From JAVJRN01 sp040218415 (GTDB lineage: Bacteria > Bacteroidota > Bacteroidia > Cytophagales > Cyclobacteriaceae): DNA of 64,000 nucleotides. The position numbers and the translations under genes are program-made. The DNA is taken from positions 39,903-103,902 of the forward strand of contig JAVJRN010000020.1 of the NCBI GenBank assembly GCA_040218415.1, in the 5' to 3' direction. Position 1 is the stretch's first letter. Every line of letters begins with the position of its first letter. Shown piece after piece: positions 1 to 8,171 of the stretch. The notes beneath the pieces were generated by a model. The model had not been told where the DNA came from, did no database searches, and saw only the letters and a program-made list of their open reading frames with translations.

Positions 1-125
1 CAGGAATCACCTGTAAGTCTCATAGTATTTTGACAGTGGGAAGTGTGGCTACTGCTGATTTAGAATCGTATGGGATTTATCAAGGAAATCCTGCCATAAA
101 AATTAAGAATCGTCAAATCAACTGA
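1..125 (+). CDS. Putative acyltransferase, hexapeptide-repeat type (C-terminal end only)
   Basis: Only the last 40 codons are inside the window; the frame is open from base 3 and ends at a TGA at 123-125. The visible end has a spaced V/A-rich pattern (VGSVATADL) followed by Y-G-I-Y-Q-G-N-P-A-I-K-I. This is the usual end of a left-handed beta-helix acetyltransferase of the WcaF/colanic-acid type, where GNPAK closes the last coil. In an exopolysaccharide locus such an enzyme would acetylate a sugar of the repeat unit in the cytoplasm. The sulfotransferase gene starts 3 bp downstream, so the two are probably cotranscribed. The call rests on the tail alone. Confidence 0.6.
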   Translation, partial: GITCKSHSILTVGSVATADLESYGIYQGNPAIKIKNRQIN

Positions 126-128
126 TCA

Positions 129-1022
129 ATGAATAAAGAAAAACTAGCTAAAAAATTCCTTAACCCTTTCCTATCTGGAATTATCAAAACCGCATTAGCC
201 TATCCTCGCTTCCTTAAACAGCTCAATGTTTGTAAGCAAGGATTTAAGGACTTTGGGACTCAGTATAATCAAAAGGTTTTATTCGTGGCGGGTCTGCCAA
301 AGAGTGGTACAACATGGCTCGAGAAAATGTTATTTAGTCTACCTGGTTTTCATGAAATCATGATTCCAGAGGCAGTTTACTACGAGCAAAGGAACATTGG
401 AAGCCATGACTTTGATTTTCCATCCAATACGATCAGCAGATTAAAAGGGAGCTTAGCTGTTTTAAAACTACATGTACATGGCTCTCTGAACAATGCCGAG
501 ATACTTAAGACTGCAGGCCTAAATTATGTAGTCCTCTTTCGTGACTTACGTGATGTAGCGGTGAGTTATTATTTTTATGTTAAAAATACGCCATGGCATC
601 CAGAGTATAAAACGTACAATCATTTTAACTCGCCTTCAGAGGGTTTACATCAATTTGCCAAAACATTATTACCTGAATACAAGGAATGGGTGTACTCATG
701 GAGAAATGTAGCTGACGCAAACTGCTTAATCATCAAGTATGAAGATCTTAAATCCGATACACTAGGACACTTAAGAAATATCACGAAACACTACAAACTC
801 ATCATCACGGATGAAGAATTGAATAGAATTGTTGATAAAAATTCATTTAAAACACTGTCTACAGGAAGAAAAGAGGGGGAATCCAATAATGAGAGTTTTT
901 TCAGAAAAGGTATTTCGGGTGACTGGAAGAATCACTTTGATGATGAATTAAAAGAAATTTACAAGAAAGAAATTGGAGATTTCCTAATTGCAGAAGGATA
1001 TGAAAAGAATGATAATTGGTAA
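129..1022 (+). CDS. Sulfotransferase domain protein (PAPS-dependent)
   Basis: The 297-residue protein has the hallmarks of the Sulfotransfer_1 family. The 5'-phosphosulfate loop PKSGTTWL lies at about residues 57-64, the 3'-phosphate-binding region RDLRDVAVS at about 138-146, and the RKGxxGDWKNxF signature at about 259-270. These enzymes move sulfate from PAPS to a hydroxyl or amino group; here the acceptor is probably a sugar of the exopolysaccharide whose genes surround it. There is no signal peptide, so the enzyme is probably cytoplasmic. It sits 3 bp after an acetyltransferase and 3 bp before a glycosyltransferase, as one operon. The substrate cannot be read from sequence. A sulfotransferase in a GDP-fucose locus suggests a sulfated fucose-containing polymer. 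Confidence 0.85.
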   Translation: MNKEKLAKKFLNPFLSGIIKTALAYPRFLKQLNVCKQGFKDFGTQYNQKVLFVAGLPKSGTTWLEKMLFSLPGFHEIMIPEAVYYEQRNIGSHDFDFPSNTISRLKGSLAVLKLHVHGSLNNAEILKTAGLNYVVLFRDLRDVAVSYYFYVKNTPWHPEYKTYNHFNSPSEGLHQFAKTLLPEYKEWVYSWRNVADANCLIIKYEDLKSDTLGHLRNITKHYKLIITDEELNRIVDKNSFKTLSTGRKEGESNNESFFRKGISGDWKNHFDDELKEIYKKEIGDFLIAEGYEKNDNW

Positions 1023-1025
1023 ATA

Positions 1026-1766
1026 ATGAAAGTATCAATTATCACTGTAGTATATAATAATATTGAAACCATTCAGGATGCGCTTAACTCAGTATACAAT
1101 CAGGACTATTCGGAAATTGAATACATAGTGATAGATGGAGGCTCCACGGATGGAACTAAGGATCTTATCAAACAAGATAAAGGGATCACACAATGGATTT
1201 CTGAACCTGATAATGGATTATATGATGCTATGAATAAAGGAATGAGTTTGGCCACTGGTGATATCATCGGTCTCTTAAACTCTGACGATGTTTACACATC
1301 TAATCATGTAATTTCGGATATTGTTAGCGAGGTGAAAAGGTTAAATTGTGACGTTATTTATGCAGATCTAAATTATGTTTTGAGAGAAGATGTAACCAAA
1401 ATAGTGCGGAGTTGGCAATCAGGAAAATTCTATTCAGAATATTTTCTAGATGGATATGTACCCGCGCATCCAACCGTATTTATCACAAAAAAACTATCCA
1501 AATCTTTTCAATTCAACTTATCTTATAAATTAGCAGCTGATTATGATTTCTTATTGAGACTTTTCCATTATCCCAATGTACGAATCCATTATTTTCCTGA
1601 AAAAATAATTAACATGAGATTGGGAGGAGTCACAAGTAAAAACTGGAAAAATATTATCAAGGGAAATATAGAGATAGCGAAATCTTGGATGAGGAATGAG
1701 AATAAATTACCATTATTGACTTTACTGTACAAAAGACCCAGAATTAAATTAAAACAATTCGTATAA
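1026..1766 (+). CDS. Glycosyltransferase family 2
   Basis: A 246-residue GT-A fold glycosyltransferase. The nucleotide-binding start is MKVSIITVVYNN, followed by IDGGSTDGT at residues 36-44. DNGLYDAMNKG at 62-72 and the metal-binding region NSDD at 85-88 match the WcaA/WcaE-like branch of GT2, which often appears in colanic-acid-type clusters. It probably adds one sugar to the lipid-linked repeat unit at the cytoplasmic face. The gene lies between the sulfotransferase (3 bp upstream) and the epimerase (31 bp downstream) in one direction. There is no membrane segment except possibly weak hydrophobic stretches near the C terminus. Donor and acceptor are unknown. Confidence 0.9.
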   Translation: MKVSIITVVYNNIETIQDALNSVYNQDYSEIEYIVIDGGSTDGTKDLIKQDKGITQWISEPDNGLYDAMNKGMSLATGDIIGLLNSDDVYTSNHVISDIVSEVKRLNCDVIYADLNYVLREDVTKIVRSWQSGKFYSEYFLDGYVPAHPTVFITKKLSKSFQFNLSYKLAADYDFLLRLFHYPNVRIHYFPEKIINMRLGGVTSKNWKNIIKGNIEIAKSWMRNENKLPLLTLLYKRPRIKLKQFV

Positions 1767-1797
1767 ACGATTCTTAACTTTTAAAATTATTTTAATA

Positions 1798-2688
1798 ATG
1801 GATTATCTTATTACAGGTGCTAGTGGATTTCTTGGTGGCATTATAAAAGACATTCTTTTACCTAATAACCGAGTGGATACTTTGGGTCGCAATTCATCCA
1901 ATGACATTGTTGTGGATCTTAGTAAAAAAAAACCCAATATAAATATCAGATACAATGAAGTAATTCATTGCGCAGGCAAAGCACACGAAACTCCTAAAAA
2001 TAAATTTGATGAACTAGAATTTTATAATGTAAATCTTCAAGGTACATTGAACTTACTGGAAAGCCTAAATGACTTCCTACCAGAGAGATTTGTATTCATA
2101 AGTACTGTTGCCGTTTATGGCAGAGAAACAGGTGAAAATATAGACGAAAGTCACGAATTATTAGGCACCTCTCCTTACGCGAAAAGTAAGATCGAGGCAG
2201 AAAAAGTCATTATTAACTGGGGAAAAGTCAATCACATACCAGTATTAATCTTAAGGTTACCATTAATTGCAGGTACTAATCCTCCTGGCAACTTAGGGAA
2301 AATGATCAATGGTATAAAATCTGGCAAGTATCTTAGCATTAATCACGGAAAAGCGAGAAGAAGTGTCGTTTCAGCGTCAGATGTGGCTAATTTAATTTCC
2401 TCTTCTTCGAGCTATAAAGGAGTCTACAATCTTTCAGATGGCTTACATCCTACATTCAAAGAAATAGAATTAACAATTTGTAAAATACTCGAAAAAAAAT
2501 CACCGCCTTCAATTCCTAAATGGCTGGCAATTCTAATAGGTTATATTGGAAATTTCATCCCAAATAGCCCAGTTAATCTCGATATTATCAACAAAATGAC
2601 ATCAAATCTTACATTCGATGACATAAAAGCGAGAAATGAATTAAACTGGAATCCTAACAATGCAATTAAACAACTATCGATTTACTAA
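1798..2688 (+). CDS. NAD-dependent epimerase/dehydratase family protein (probable nucleotide-sugar 4-ketoreductase)
   Basis: A 296-residue extended short-chain dehydrogenase. GASGFLG at residues 7-13 is the NAD(P)-binding glycine motif. STVAVYG at 102-108 and YAKSK at 127-131 supply the Ser/Tyr/Lys catalytic set. Proteins of this type placed directly before a small phosphoglycosyl transferase are often the 4-ketoreductases that finish UDP-QuiNAc- or UDP-FucNAc-like sugars. In such an arrangement the next protein loads that sugar onto undecaprenyl phosphate, and the FlaA1-like dehydratase further downstream could supply the 4-keto substrate. That pathway is inferred from gene order; the residues only establish the enzyme superfamily. 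Confidence 0.8.
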   Translation: MDYLITGASGFLGGIIKDILLPNNRVDTLGRNSSNDIVVDLSKKKPNINIRYNEVIHCAGKAHETPKNKFDELEFYNVNLQGTLNLLESLNDFLPERFVFISTVAVYGRETGENIDESHELLGTSPYAKSKIEAEKVIINWGKVNHIPVLILRLPLIAGTNPPGNLGKMINGIKSGKYLSINHGKARRSVVSASDVANLISSSSSYKGVYNLSDGLHPTFKEIELTICKILEKKSPPSIPKWLAILIGYIGNFIPNSPVNLDIINKMTSNLTFDDIKARNELNWNPNNAIKQLSIY

Positions 2689-2748
2689 ATTCTATATTCC
2701 TAGTTTTAGTACATTTAGCTTTACAGGTACTCTTTCTAAAATGATTCA

Positions 2749-3297
2749 ATGATTCGATTGTTTGAATTCTTTGCTAGCCTGATCGGGCTGCTATTGCTAT
2801 CCCCAATTATTTTGGTGATCACCATCATAGGACTCATCGAGACAGGTTCTCCATTTTTTGTGCAAAATAGAGTAGGCAAAAATCAAAAGGTTTTTAGTTT
2901 AGTAAAGTTTCGTTCTATGAAAAAATCAACCACAGATCTGCCAACCCACTTAGTCACGGCCGATTTGATAACCAAAACAGGAAAATTTCTACGACGCTCA
3001 AAACTTGATGAATTACCGCAATTAATCAATGTTTTCCTTGGCTCAATGAGTCTTGTTGGTCCGAGACCCTGTCTCCCCTCTCAAGAAGAACTGATCAAAG
3101 AGCGAGAAAAGAGGAATTTATTTTCTATCCGGCCAGGTATTACTGGGATCGCACAAATAAATAATGTGGACATGAGTGAGCCAAAAAGACTATCAAGATA
3201 TGACGCTATTTATTTAAAGCACTTTAACTTTACTACATATTTATTTTGTATTCTATCAACAATAACTGGTAAAGGTCAAGGTGACGCTATTAAGTAA
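2749..3297 (+). CDS. Small monotopic phosphoglycosyl transferase (initiating sugar transferase)
   Basis: At 182 residues this is the minimal PglC-like form of the bacterial sugar-transferase family. It has an N-terminal re-entrant hydrophobic helix (about residues 8-30), the catalytic Asp-Glu pair at 87-88 within RSKLDELPQ, and the GPRP motif at 104-107. Such enzymes transfer a sugar phosphate from a UDP-sugar to undecaprenyl phosphate and so start the repeat unit of an exopolysaccharide or O-antigen. The upstream ATG at 2740 is closed after two codons, so 2749 is the only sensible start. The preceding 4-ketoreductase probably makes its UDP-sugar. Length and motifs agree well with the family. 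Confidence 0.9.
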   Translation: MIRLFEFFASLIGLLLLSPIILVITIIGLIETGSPFFVQNRVGKNQKVFSLVKFRSMKKSTTDLPTHLVTADLITKTGKFLRRSKLDELPQLINVFLGSMSLVGPRPCLPSQEELIKEREKRNLFSIRPGITGIAQINNVDMSEPKRLSRYDAIYLKHFNFTTYLFCILSTITGKGQGDAIK

Positions 3298-3355
3298 ACA
3301 AAACTTAGCATATCAAGACCATTATATTTTCAATTAAAAATCAAATATTTTCACC

Positions 3356-4468
3356 GTGAAAAAAGCATTAATTACAGGTATTACTGGCCAAGATGGCGCC
3401 TATCTCACCGAATTACTTCTCAATAAGGGCTATGAAGTGCACGGCATTAAACGACGCGCTTCACTTTTCAATACCGACAGAATCGATCATCTATACCAAG
3501 ATCCGCATATCGATAATACCCGCATGTTTTTGCATTATGGTGATCTAACCGATTCTATGAACATTACCAGGCTTATTCAAGAAATTAAGCCAGATGAAAT
3601 CTACAACTTAGGTGCTATGTCGCATGTAAGGGTAAGCTTTGACACTCCAGAATATGTGGCCAACGTAGATGGAATCGGGACTTTAAGAATTTTAGAAGCG
3701 GTTCGTTTATTAGGATTAACAGAGACCACAAAGATATACCAAGCGTCTACTTCAGAGCTTTATGGCTTGGTACAGGAAATACCACAATCAGAAAAAACTC
3801 CTTTTTATCCAAGATCCCCATACGCAGTGGCAAAAATGTACGGATTTTGGATTACCGTCAATTATAGGGAGGCTTACAATATGTATGCTTGTAATGGCAT
3901 ATTGTTCAACCATGAATCTCCATTAAGAGGGGAAACATTCGTGACCAGAAAGATCACTCGTGCGATAGCCAAGATGGCCCTAGGATTACAATCTTGCGTG
4001 TATATGGGTAATATAGATTCTAAAAGAGACTGGGGTCATGCCAAAGACTATGTGAGAGGAATGTGGCTCATGTTGCAACAAGAAAAGCCTGAAGATTTTG
4101 TATTAGCCACTGGAGTCACTACTAAAATTCGTGATTTCATGATTGCTGCTTTCAATCACGTGGGTGTAACACTCGAATTTAAAGGAGAAGGCGTTGATGA
4201 AATAGGTTATGTGAAATCATCTAGCAATGCGCAATACCACTTTGAAGAAGGTCAGGAAGTCATCAAAATAGATCCAAAATATTTTAGACCGACCGAAGTT
4301 GACTTACTTATTGGAGATCCTAAAAAAGCGGAAGAAAAACTTGGTTGGACCAGAGAATATGATCTGCAAATGCTCATCACCGACATGATGACTTCAGATT
4401 TGGAATTGTTTGAAAGAGATAAATACCTCATGGATGGAGGACATAGGGTACTAAAGCAAGCTGAATAA
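3356..4468 (+). CDS. gmd: GDP-mannose 4,6-dehydratase
   Basis: This 370-residue protein converts GDP-D-mannose to GDP-4-keto-6-deoxy-D-mannose, the first step to GDP-L-fucose. The NADP-binding motif GITGQDG is at residues 8-14. The catalytic residues appear as T132 and E134 within STSELYG, and as Y156 and K160. The GETFVTRKITRA segment typical of GMD is present. Translation starts at GTG 3356; no earlier in-frame start is plausible, because the N-terminal MKKALITG is already canonical. One base separates it from fcl, the next enzyme of the pathway. Just before GETFVTRK the usual ESPRRGE reads ESPLRGE, an Arg-to-Leu change of unknown effect. Confidence 0.97.
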   Translation: MKKALITGITGQDGAYLTELLLNKGYEVHGIKRRASLFNTDRIDHLYQDPHIDNTRMFLHYGDLTDSMNITRLIQEIKPDEIYNLGAMSHVRVSFDTPEYVANVDGIGTLRILEAVRLLGLTETTKIYQASTSELYGLVQEIPQSEKTPFYPRSPYAVAKMYGFWITVNYREAYNMYACNGILFNHESPLRGETFVTRKITRAIAKMALGLQSCVYMGNIDSKRDWGHAKDYVRGMWLMLQQEKPEDFVLATGVTTKIRDFMIAAFNHVGVTLEFKGEGVDEIGYVKSSSNAQYHFEEGQEVIKIDPKYFRPTEVDLLIGDPKKAEEKLGWTREYDLQMLITDMMTSDLELFERDKYLMDGGHRVLKQAE

Positions 4469-4469
4469 A

Positions 4470-5399
4470 ATGGAACTTTCCGATCGTATCTATATTGCCG
4501 GCCATCGTGGGATGGTTGGTTCTGCAATCGTGCGATATCTTGAAGAACTCGGCTATAAGAACTTAATATTAAGGACGTCCGCCGAGCTGGATTTAAGAAA
4601 TCAGGAAGCAGTCGCACAATTTTTTGAGGATAATAAGCCCGATTATGTGTTTCTCGCTGCTGCAAAAGTTGGAGGAATATTAGCCAATAATACGTACCGA
4701 GCTGATTTTTTATATGAAAACTTGATGATACAATCCAATGTGATTCATCAATCATATTTAACTAACGTCAAGAAGTTATTATTTCTTGGCAGTTCTTGCA
4801 TCTATCCAAAATTAGCCCCCCAACCCATTCATGAGGATAGCCTATTAACTGGGCCTTTGGAGTACACGAATGAACCTTATGCCATTGCAAAAATTGCTGG
4901 GATTAAGCTTTGTGAGACCTACCGTCAACAATATGGGGCAGACTTCATAAGCGCCATGCCCACTAACCTTTATGGCCCCAATGATAATTACGATCTCCAT
5001 AACTCGCATGTATTACCCGCACTTCTGCGGAAAATGCATGTCGCTAAAAAGGAGCAGCATGACACTGTTGAGGTTTGGGGTTCTGGCAACCCACTTAGGG
5101 AATTCTTGCATGTAGATGATTTAGCCAAAGCATGTGTTTTCCTCATGGATCACTACAGTGAAGGACAAACCGTCAACGTTGGTTATGGTGAAGACCTGAC
5201 GATTCGCGAACTGGCACTAACTATAAAAAAAGTGGTTGGTTATCAGGGCGATTTATTATTTGATGCATCAAAACCTGACGGCACGCCTAAAAAATTGATG
5301 GATAGCTCAAGATTGAACGCTTTGGGCTGGAAATCAACTATTTCACTAGAGTCAGGAATTAAAAGTGTTTATGATTTGGTAGACAAAGACAAATGGTAA
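4470..5399 (+). CDS. fcl: GDP-L-fucose synthase
   Basis: A 309-residue NADPH-dependent epimerase-reductase that turns GDP-4-keto-6-deoxymannose into GDP-L-fucose. GHRGMVG at residues 11-17 binds the cofactor. The catalytic motif SSCIYP starts at 108 (Ser/Cys), and Y137 and K141 complete the active site. LYGPNDNYD and SHVLPALL match the family closely. It follows gmd by one base, so the two are translationally coupled. With gmd it gives the cell GDP-fucose for the exopolysaccharide made by the neighbouring glycosyltransferases. A candidate promoter lies between this gene and the next, so the transcript may end or be boosted here. Confidence 0.97.
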   Translation: MELSDRIYIAGHRGMVGSAIVRYLEELGYKNLILRTSAELDLRNQEAVAQFFEDNKPDYVFLAAAKVGGILANNTYRADFLYENLMIQSNVIHQSYLTNVKKLLFLGSSCIYPKLAPQPIHEDSLLTGPLEYTNEPYAIAKIAGIKLCETYRQQYGADFISAMPTNLYGPNDNYDLHNSHVLPALLRKMHVAKKEQHDTVEVWGSGNPLREFLHVDDLAKACVFLMDHYSEGQTVNVGYGEDLTIRELALTIKKVVGYQGDLLFDASKPDGTPKKLMDSSRLNALGWKSTISLESGIKSVYDLVDKDKW

Positions 5400-5446
5400 A
5401 CAATCTTTCAAACCATACTTTTTTATGAATTAACATATTCTATTAT

Positions 5447-5454
5447 TACATTTG
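5447..5454 (+). promoter_or_regulatory. Candidate Bacteroidota -7 promoter element
   Basis: TACATTTG matches the TAnnTTTG -7 consensus of the primary sigma factor in Bacteroidota. It lies about 59 bp before the start of the FlaA1-like gene, in the only sizeable gap (114 bp) of the exopolysaccharide locus. The upstream -33 region is only T-rich and does not show a clean TTTG, so the match is partial. Confidence 0.35.
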
Positions 5455-5513
5455 TCCCGTCAGCACAGGTACAGTTCAAAAAATAATTTAGTGAAACCGC
5501 CAAATACCTGAAT

Positions 5514-7439
5514 ATGTACAATAAAGTAATTCACTATCTTTCGGCCAAGCATTTAGCCGTTTGGGTAGTATTTGTATTAGATTTATTTTGGGTTGCTTTT
5601 AGTTATTTTCTAGCAACAGCTTTAAGATTCAATTTCGATTTAGTTAAAATAACCATTCCTCAGATATGGAGCGATATAGCCATAACTACAATTATTTACG
5701 GATGCTTCTTCTACTTTCTACGCAGCTATAAGGGTGTAGTTAGGCATTCTTCAATTCTTGACTTACAACGTTTAATCATTGCTGCATTGTATAGCTCGGG
5801 AGTATTGATTGTGGCAAATATTATTCTTTTCAGTTTTTTTAATTATTCAGGATTCTTTCTATTGCCGAAAAGCATCCTGATCATTCAGTTTTTGTTGGCT
5901 TCCTTCTTTATGAGCTCTTTCAGGCTTATTGTTAAGTCAGTATATGCAAGTTTTATCAACAGCTACTCATTACTCAAAAAGAGAGTCATGATATACGGTG
6001 CAGGCTCTGCTGGTTTAATTACTAAAAATACTCTTTCTCAAAACAGCCATCGCCTGACGGTATATGGGTTTATTGATGATAATCCAAGTACAGCAGGTAA
6101 AAGATTAGAAGGCCTACCGATTATGACCACCTCCAAATTCATGGACAAAGAATTCGTGGAAAAGAACAATATTGGTGAGGTAATCATTTCTTTGGCGGAC
6201 GTCCGAATGTCAAATAAGCGGAAAGTCATTGAATTCTGTCTCGAAAATAAAATTGATATCAAAGAAGTTCCGCCATATCACAAATGGATTGGAGGAGAAC
6301 TGAGCTCAAAACAGATCAGACCTGTTAGGATTGAAGACCTACTGGATAGAGGCGTGATTGACTTAGATAACATCAATATAAACAATGAGCTAAAAGGAAA
6401 ATCTATTTTCGTAACAGGAGGCGCTGGTTCAATAGGGAGTGAAATAGTGAGACAATGCTTGTACTATGACATCAAACGAGTCATTGCGATAGACCAAGGA
6501 GAAAGTGCGTTGCATGAATTAAGTATAGAACTTAATAACAGCAAAAGTGATAAAGACAAATTCGAGTTGATCATTGGAGATATCACGAACAAAAGCAAAA
6601 TGAAAAAGCTTTTCCAAGAATACAGGCCTGATATTGTTTTTCATGCAGCCGCATACAAGCATGTTCCTTTAATGGAAATGAACCCGTCTGAAGCAGTCAC
6701 AAATAATGTATTTGGAACTAACCTCATGGCCAACCTTTCCGTTGATTTTGGGGTCAAGAAATTTGTACTGGTATCCACTGATAAAGCGGTAAATCCTACA
6801 AATGTTATGGGAGCGAGTAAACGCGCTGCAGAACATTGCGTGCAATCCTGGAATGCCATTCAAAATACGTGTAGCTTTATTATCACACGTTTTGGGAATG
6901 TTTTAGGTTCAAATGGTTCGGTTATCCCATTGTTCAAAGAACAGATTGAAAGGGGAGGACCTATAACTGTCACACATAAAGAAGTAACAAGATATTTCAT
7001 GACCATCCCTGAAGCATGTAATCTAGTATTAGAGGCCGGTTCTATGGGAAAAGGCGGGGAAATTTTTGTTTTTGATATGGGCGAAGCAATAAAAATTTAT
7101 GATTTGGCTGTTAAAATGATCAGGCTTTCTGGTTTAACACTTGATAAGGATATCGAAATTAAAGTCACTGGTTTAAGGCCAGGTGAAAAACTATTTGAGG
7201 AACTGCTCGCGGTAAACGAAAATACTATTCATACGCATCATGAAAAGATTCTGAAAGCGCAATTAGCGAATGTCAATGTTGATTCGGTTAAAAAATCACT
7301 ATTAGAATTGGAGTCAGCTATTAAAGAAGGAAGCGAAATGAACATCGTCTATGCGCTGAAAAATATGGTTCCTGAATTTAAAAGTCAAAATTCCAAGTTT
7401 GAGCTTTTGGATAGGACTAATGAAGCCTTGGCTAGCTGA
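5514..7439 (+). CDS. Membrane-bound nucleotide-sugar 4,6-dehydratase (FlaA1/CapD/WbpM type)
   Basis: The 641-residue protein has an N-terminal membrane part with about four helices (residues 15-145). A first Rossmann-like domain follows, with GAGSAG at 162-167. The catalytic short-chain dehydrogenase domain has TGGAGSIGSE at 301-310 and STDKAVNPTN at 421-430, then MGASK at about 432-436. Met replaces the usual catalytic Tyr, as is normal for the WbpM/CapD group, where the Asp-Lys pair of STDK does the chemistry. Known members dehydrate UDP-GlcNAc or similar sugars at the inner membrane. It probably feeds the 4-ketoreductase and phosphoglycosyl transferase encoded upstream. The stop TGA overlaps the ATG of the next gene by one base. 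Confidence 0.93.
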   Translation: MYNKVIHYLSAKHLAVWVVFVLDLFWVAFSYFLATALRFNFDLVKITIPQIWSDIAITTIIYGCFFYFLRSYKGVVRHSSILDLQRLIIAALYSSGVLIVANIILFSFFNYSGFFLLPKSILIIQFLLASFFMSSFRLIVKSVYASFINSYSLLKKRVMIYGAGSAGLITKNTLSQNSHRLTVYGFIDDNPSTAGKRLEGLPIMTTSKFMDKEFVEKNNIGEVIISLADVRMSNKRKVIEFCLENKIDIKEVPPYHKWIGGELSSKQIRPVRIEDLLDRGVIDLDNININNELKGKSIFVTGGAGSIGSEIVRQCLYYDIKRVIAIDQGESALHELSIELNNSKSDKDKFELIIGDITNKSKMKKLFQEYRPDIVFHAAAYKHVPLMEMNPSEAVTNNVFGTNLMANLSVDFGVKKFVLVSTDKAVNPTNVMGASKRAAEHCVQSWNAIQNTCSFIITRFGNVLGSNGSVIPLFKEQIERGGPITVTHKEVTRYFMTIPEACNLVLEAGSMGKGGEIFVFDMGEAIKIYDLAVKMIRLSGLTLDKDIEIKVTGLRPGEKLFEELLAVNENTIHTHHEKILKAQLANVNVDSVKKSLLELESAIKEGSEMNIVYALKNMVPEFKSQNSKFELLDRTNEALAS

Positions 7440-8143
7440 TGCGGTTGATCTTTTTTTTTTTAGCGATAACATTTTTTGGCAGTCTCCATGCGCAAAATCT
7501 TCAAGGCTCGATGGGCTTGTTGAACATTCCCAGTGCAGAGTTAAACCCCGATAAAACCTTAGTTATTAGTGGCTCCTATCTATCAAAGAACTATCTTTCC
7601 TATGGCGATTATACATACGATTCGTGGACAGGAAATGTTAATTTAACATTTCTTCCATTTATTGAACTATCCTTTCGCTATACTGGGCAAGTAAGAGAAA
7701 TTTCAAGAGAAAATAATAACTTCCCTAACAGATCACCTGGCGCCAAAATAAGGCTTCATAAGGAGAGTAAACTGATACCTACTATTTCCTTAGGTATTTT
7801 TGATTTTACATCCGTGGCTGGAGGTGGTAGTCGATTTTTTGGTTCAGAATATGTTGTAATGACCAAAAACTTCAATCTTGGTCAAGTTATTAATCTATCA
7901 AGTACTCTGGGTTATGGATTCGATATTCTACCGGCGAAATTTAAAGAACAGGAAGGTTTCTTTTATGGCTTTGTTGCCCAAGTAAAGAATATCCCTCAAG
8001 TTGCCCTGCTAGTTGACTATGACAGTCGGTATTGGAATACTGGCATCAGATTGAATCTATTTAATCATTTGCAAATATTGGGGGTTTTGAGAGAATTCAA
8101 AACCTTAGAAGGAGCACTCTCCTATCGAATTCAATTGAAGTAA
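7439..8143 (+). CDS. YjbH-like exopolysaccharide outer-membrane protein
   Basis: A 234-residue protein with a signal peptide ending in HAQ (residues 1-19) and a body of alternating aromatic/hydrophobic beta strands. The start of the mature part, GSMGLLNIPSAE, is the recognisable entry of the YjbH family of outer-membrane beta-barrels linked to exopolysaccharide export. It is much shorter than enterobacterial YjbH (about 700 residues) and so represents only one barrel domain; short versions next to capsule genes are common in Bacteroidota. Its ATG overlaps the stop of the dehydratase, which supports a role in the same glycan pathway. The detailed function is not known. Confidence 0.7.
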   Translation: MRLIFFFLAITFFGSLHAQNLQGSMGLLNIPSAELNPDKTLVISGSYLSKNYLSYGDYTYDSWTGNVNLTFLPFIELSFRYTGQVREISRENNNFPNRSPGAKIRLHKESKLIPTISLGIFDFTSVAGGGSRFFGSEYVVMTKNFNLGQVINLSSTLGYGFDILPAKFKEQEGFFYGFVAQVKNIPQVALLVDYDSRYWNTGIRLNLFNHLQILGVLREFKTLEGALSYRIQLK

Positions 8144-8171
8144 TGTGATGAATTAAATTTAACTTAGAGCT

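Noticed and set aside
4252..4755. Open frame of 167 codons on the minus strand across gmd and fcl
   Set aside because: It lies wholly opposite two well-supported genes and its translation shows no motif.
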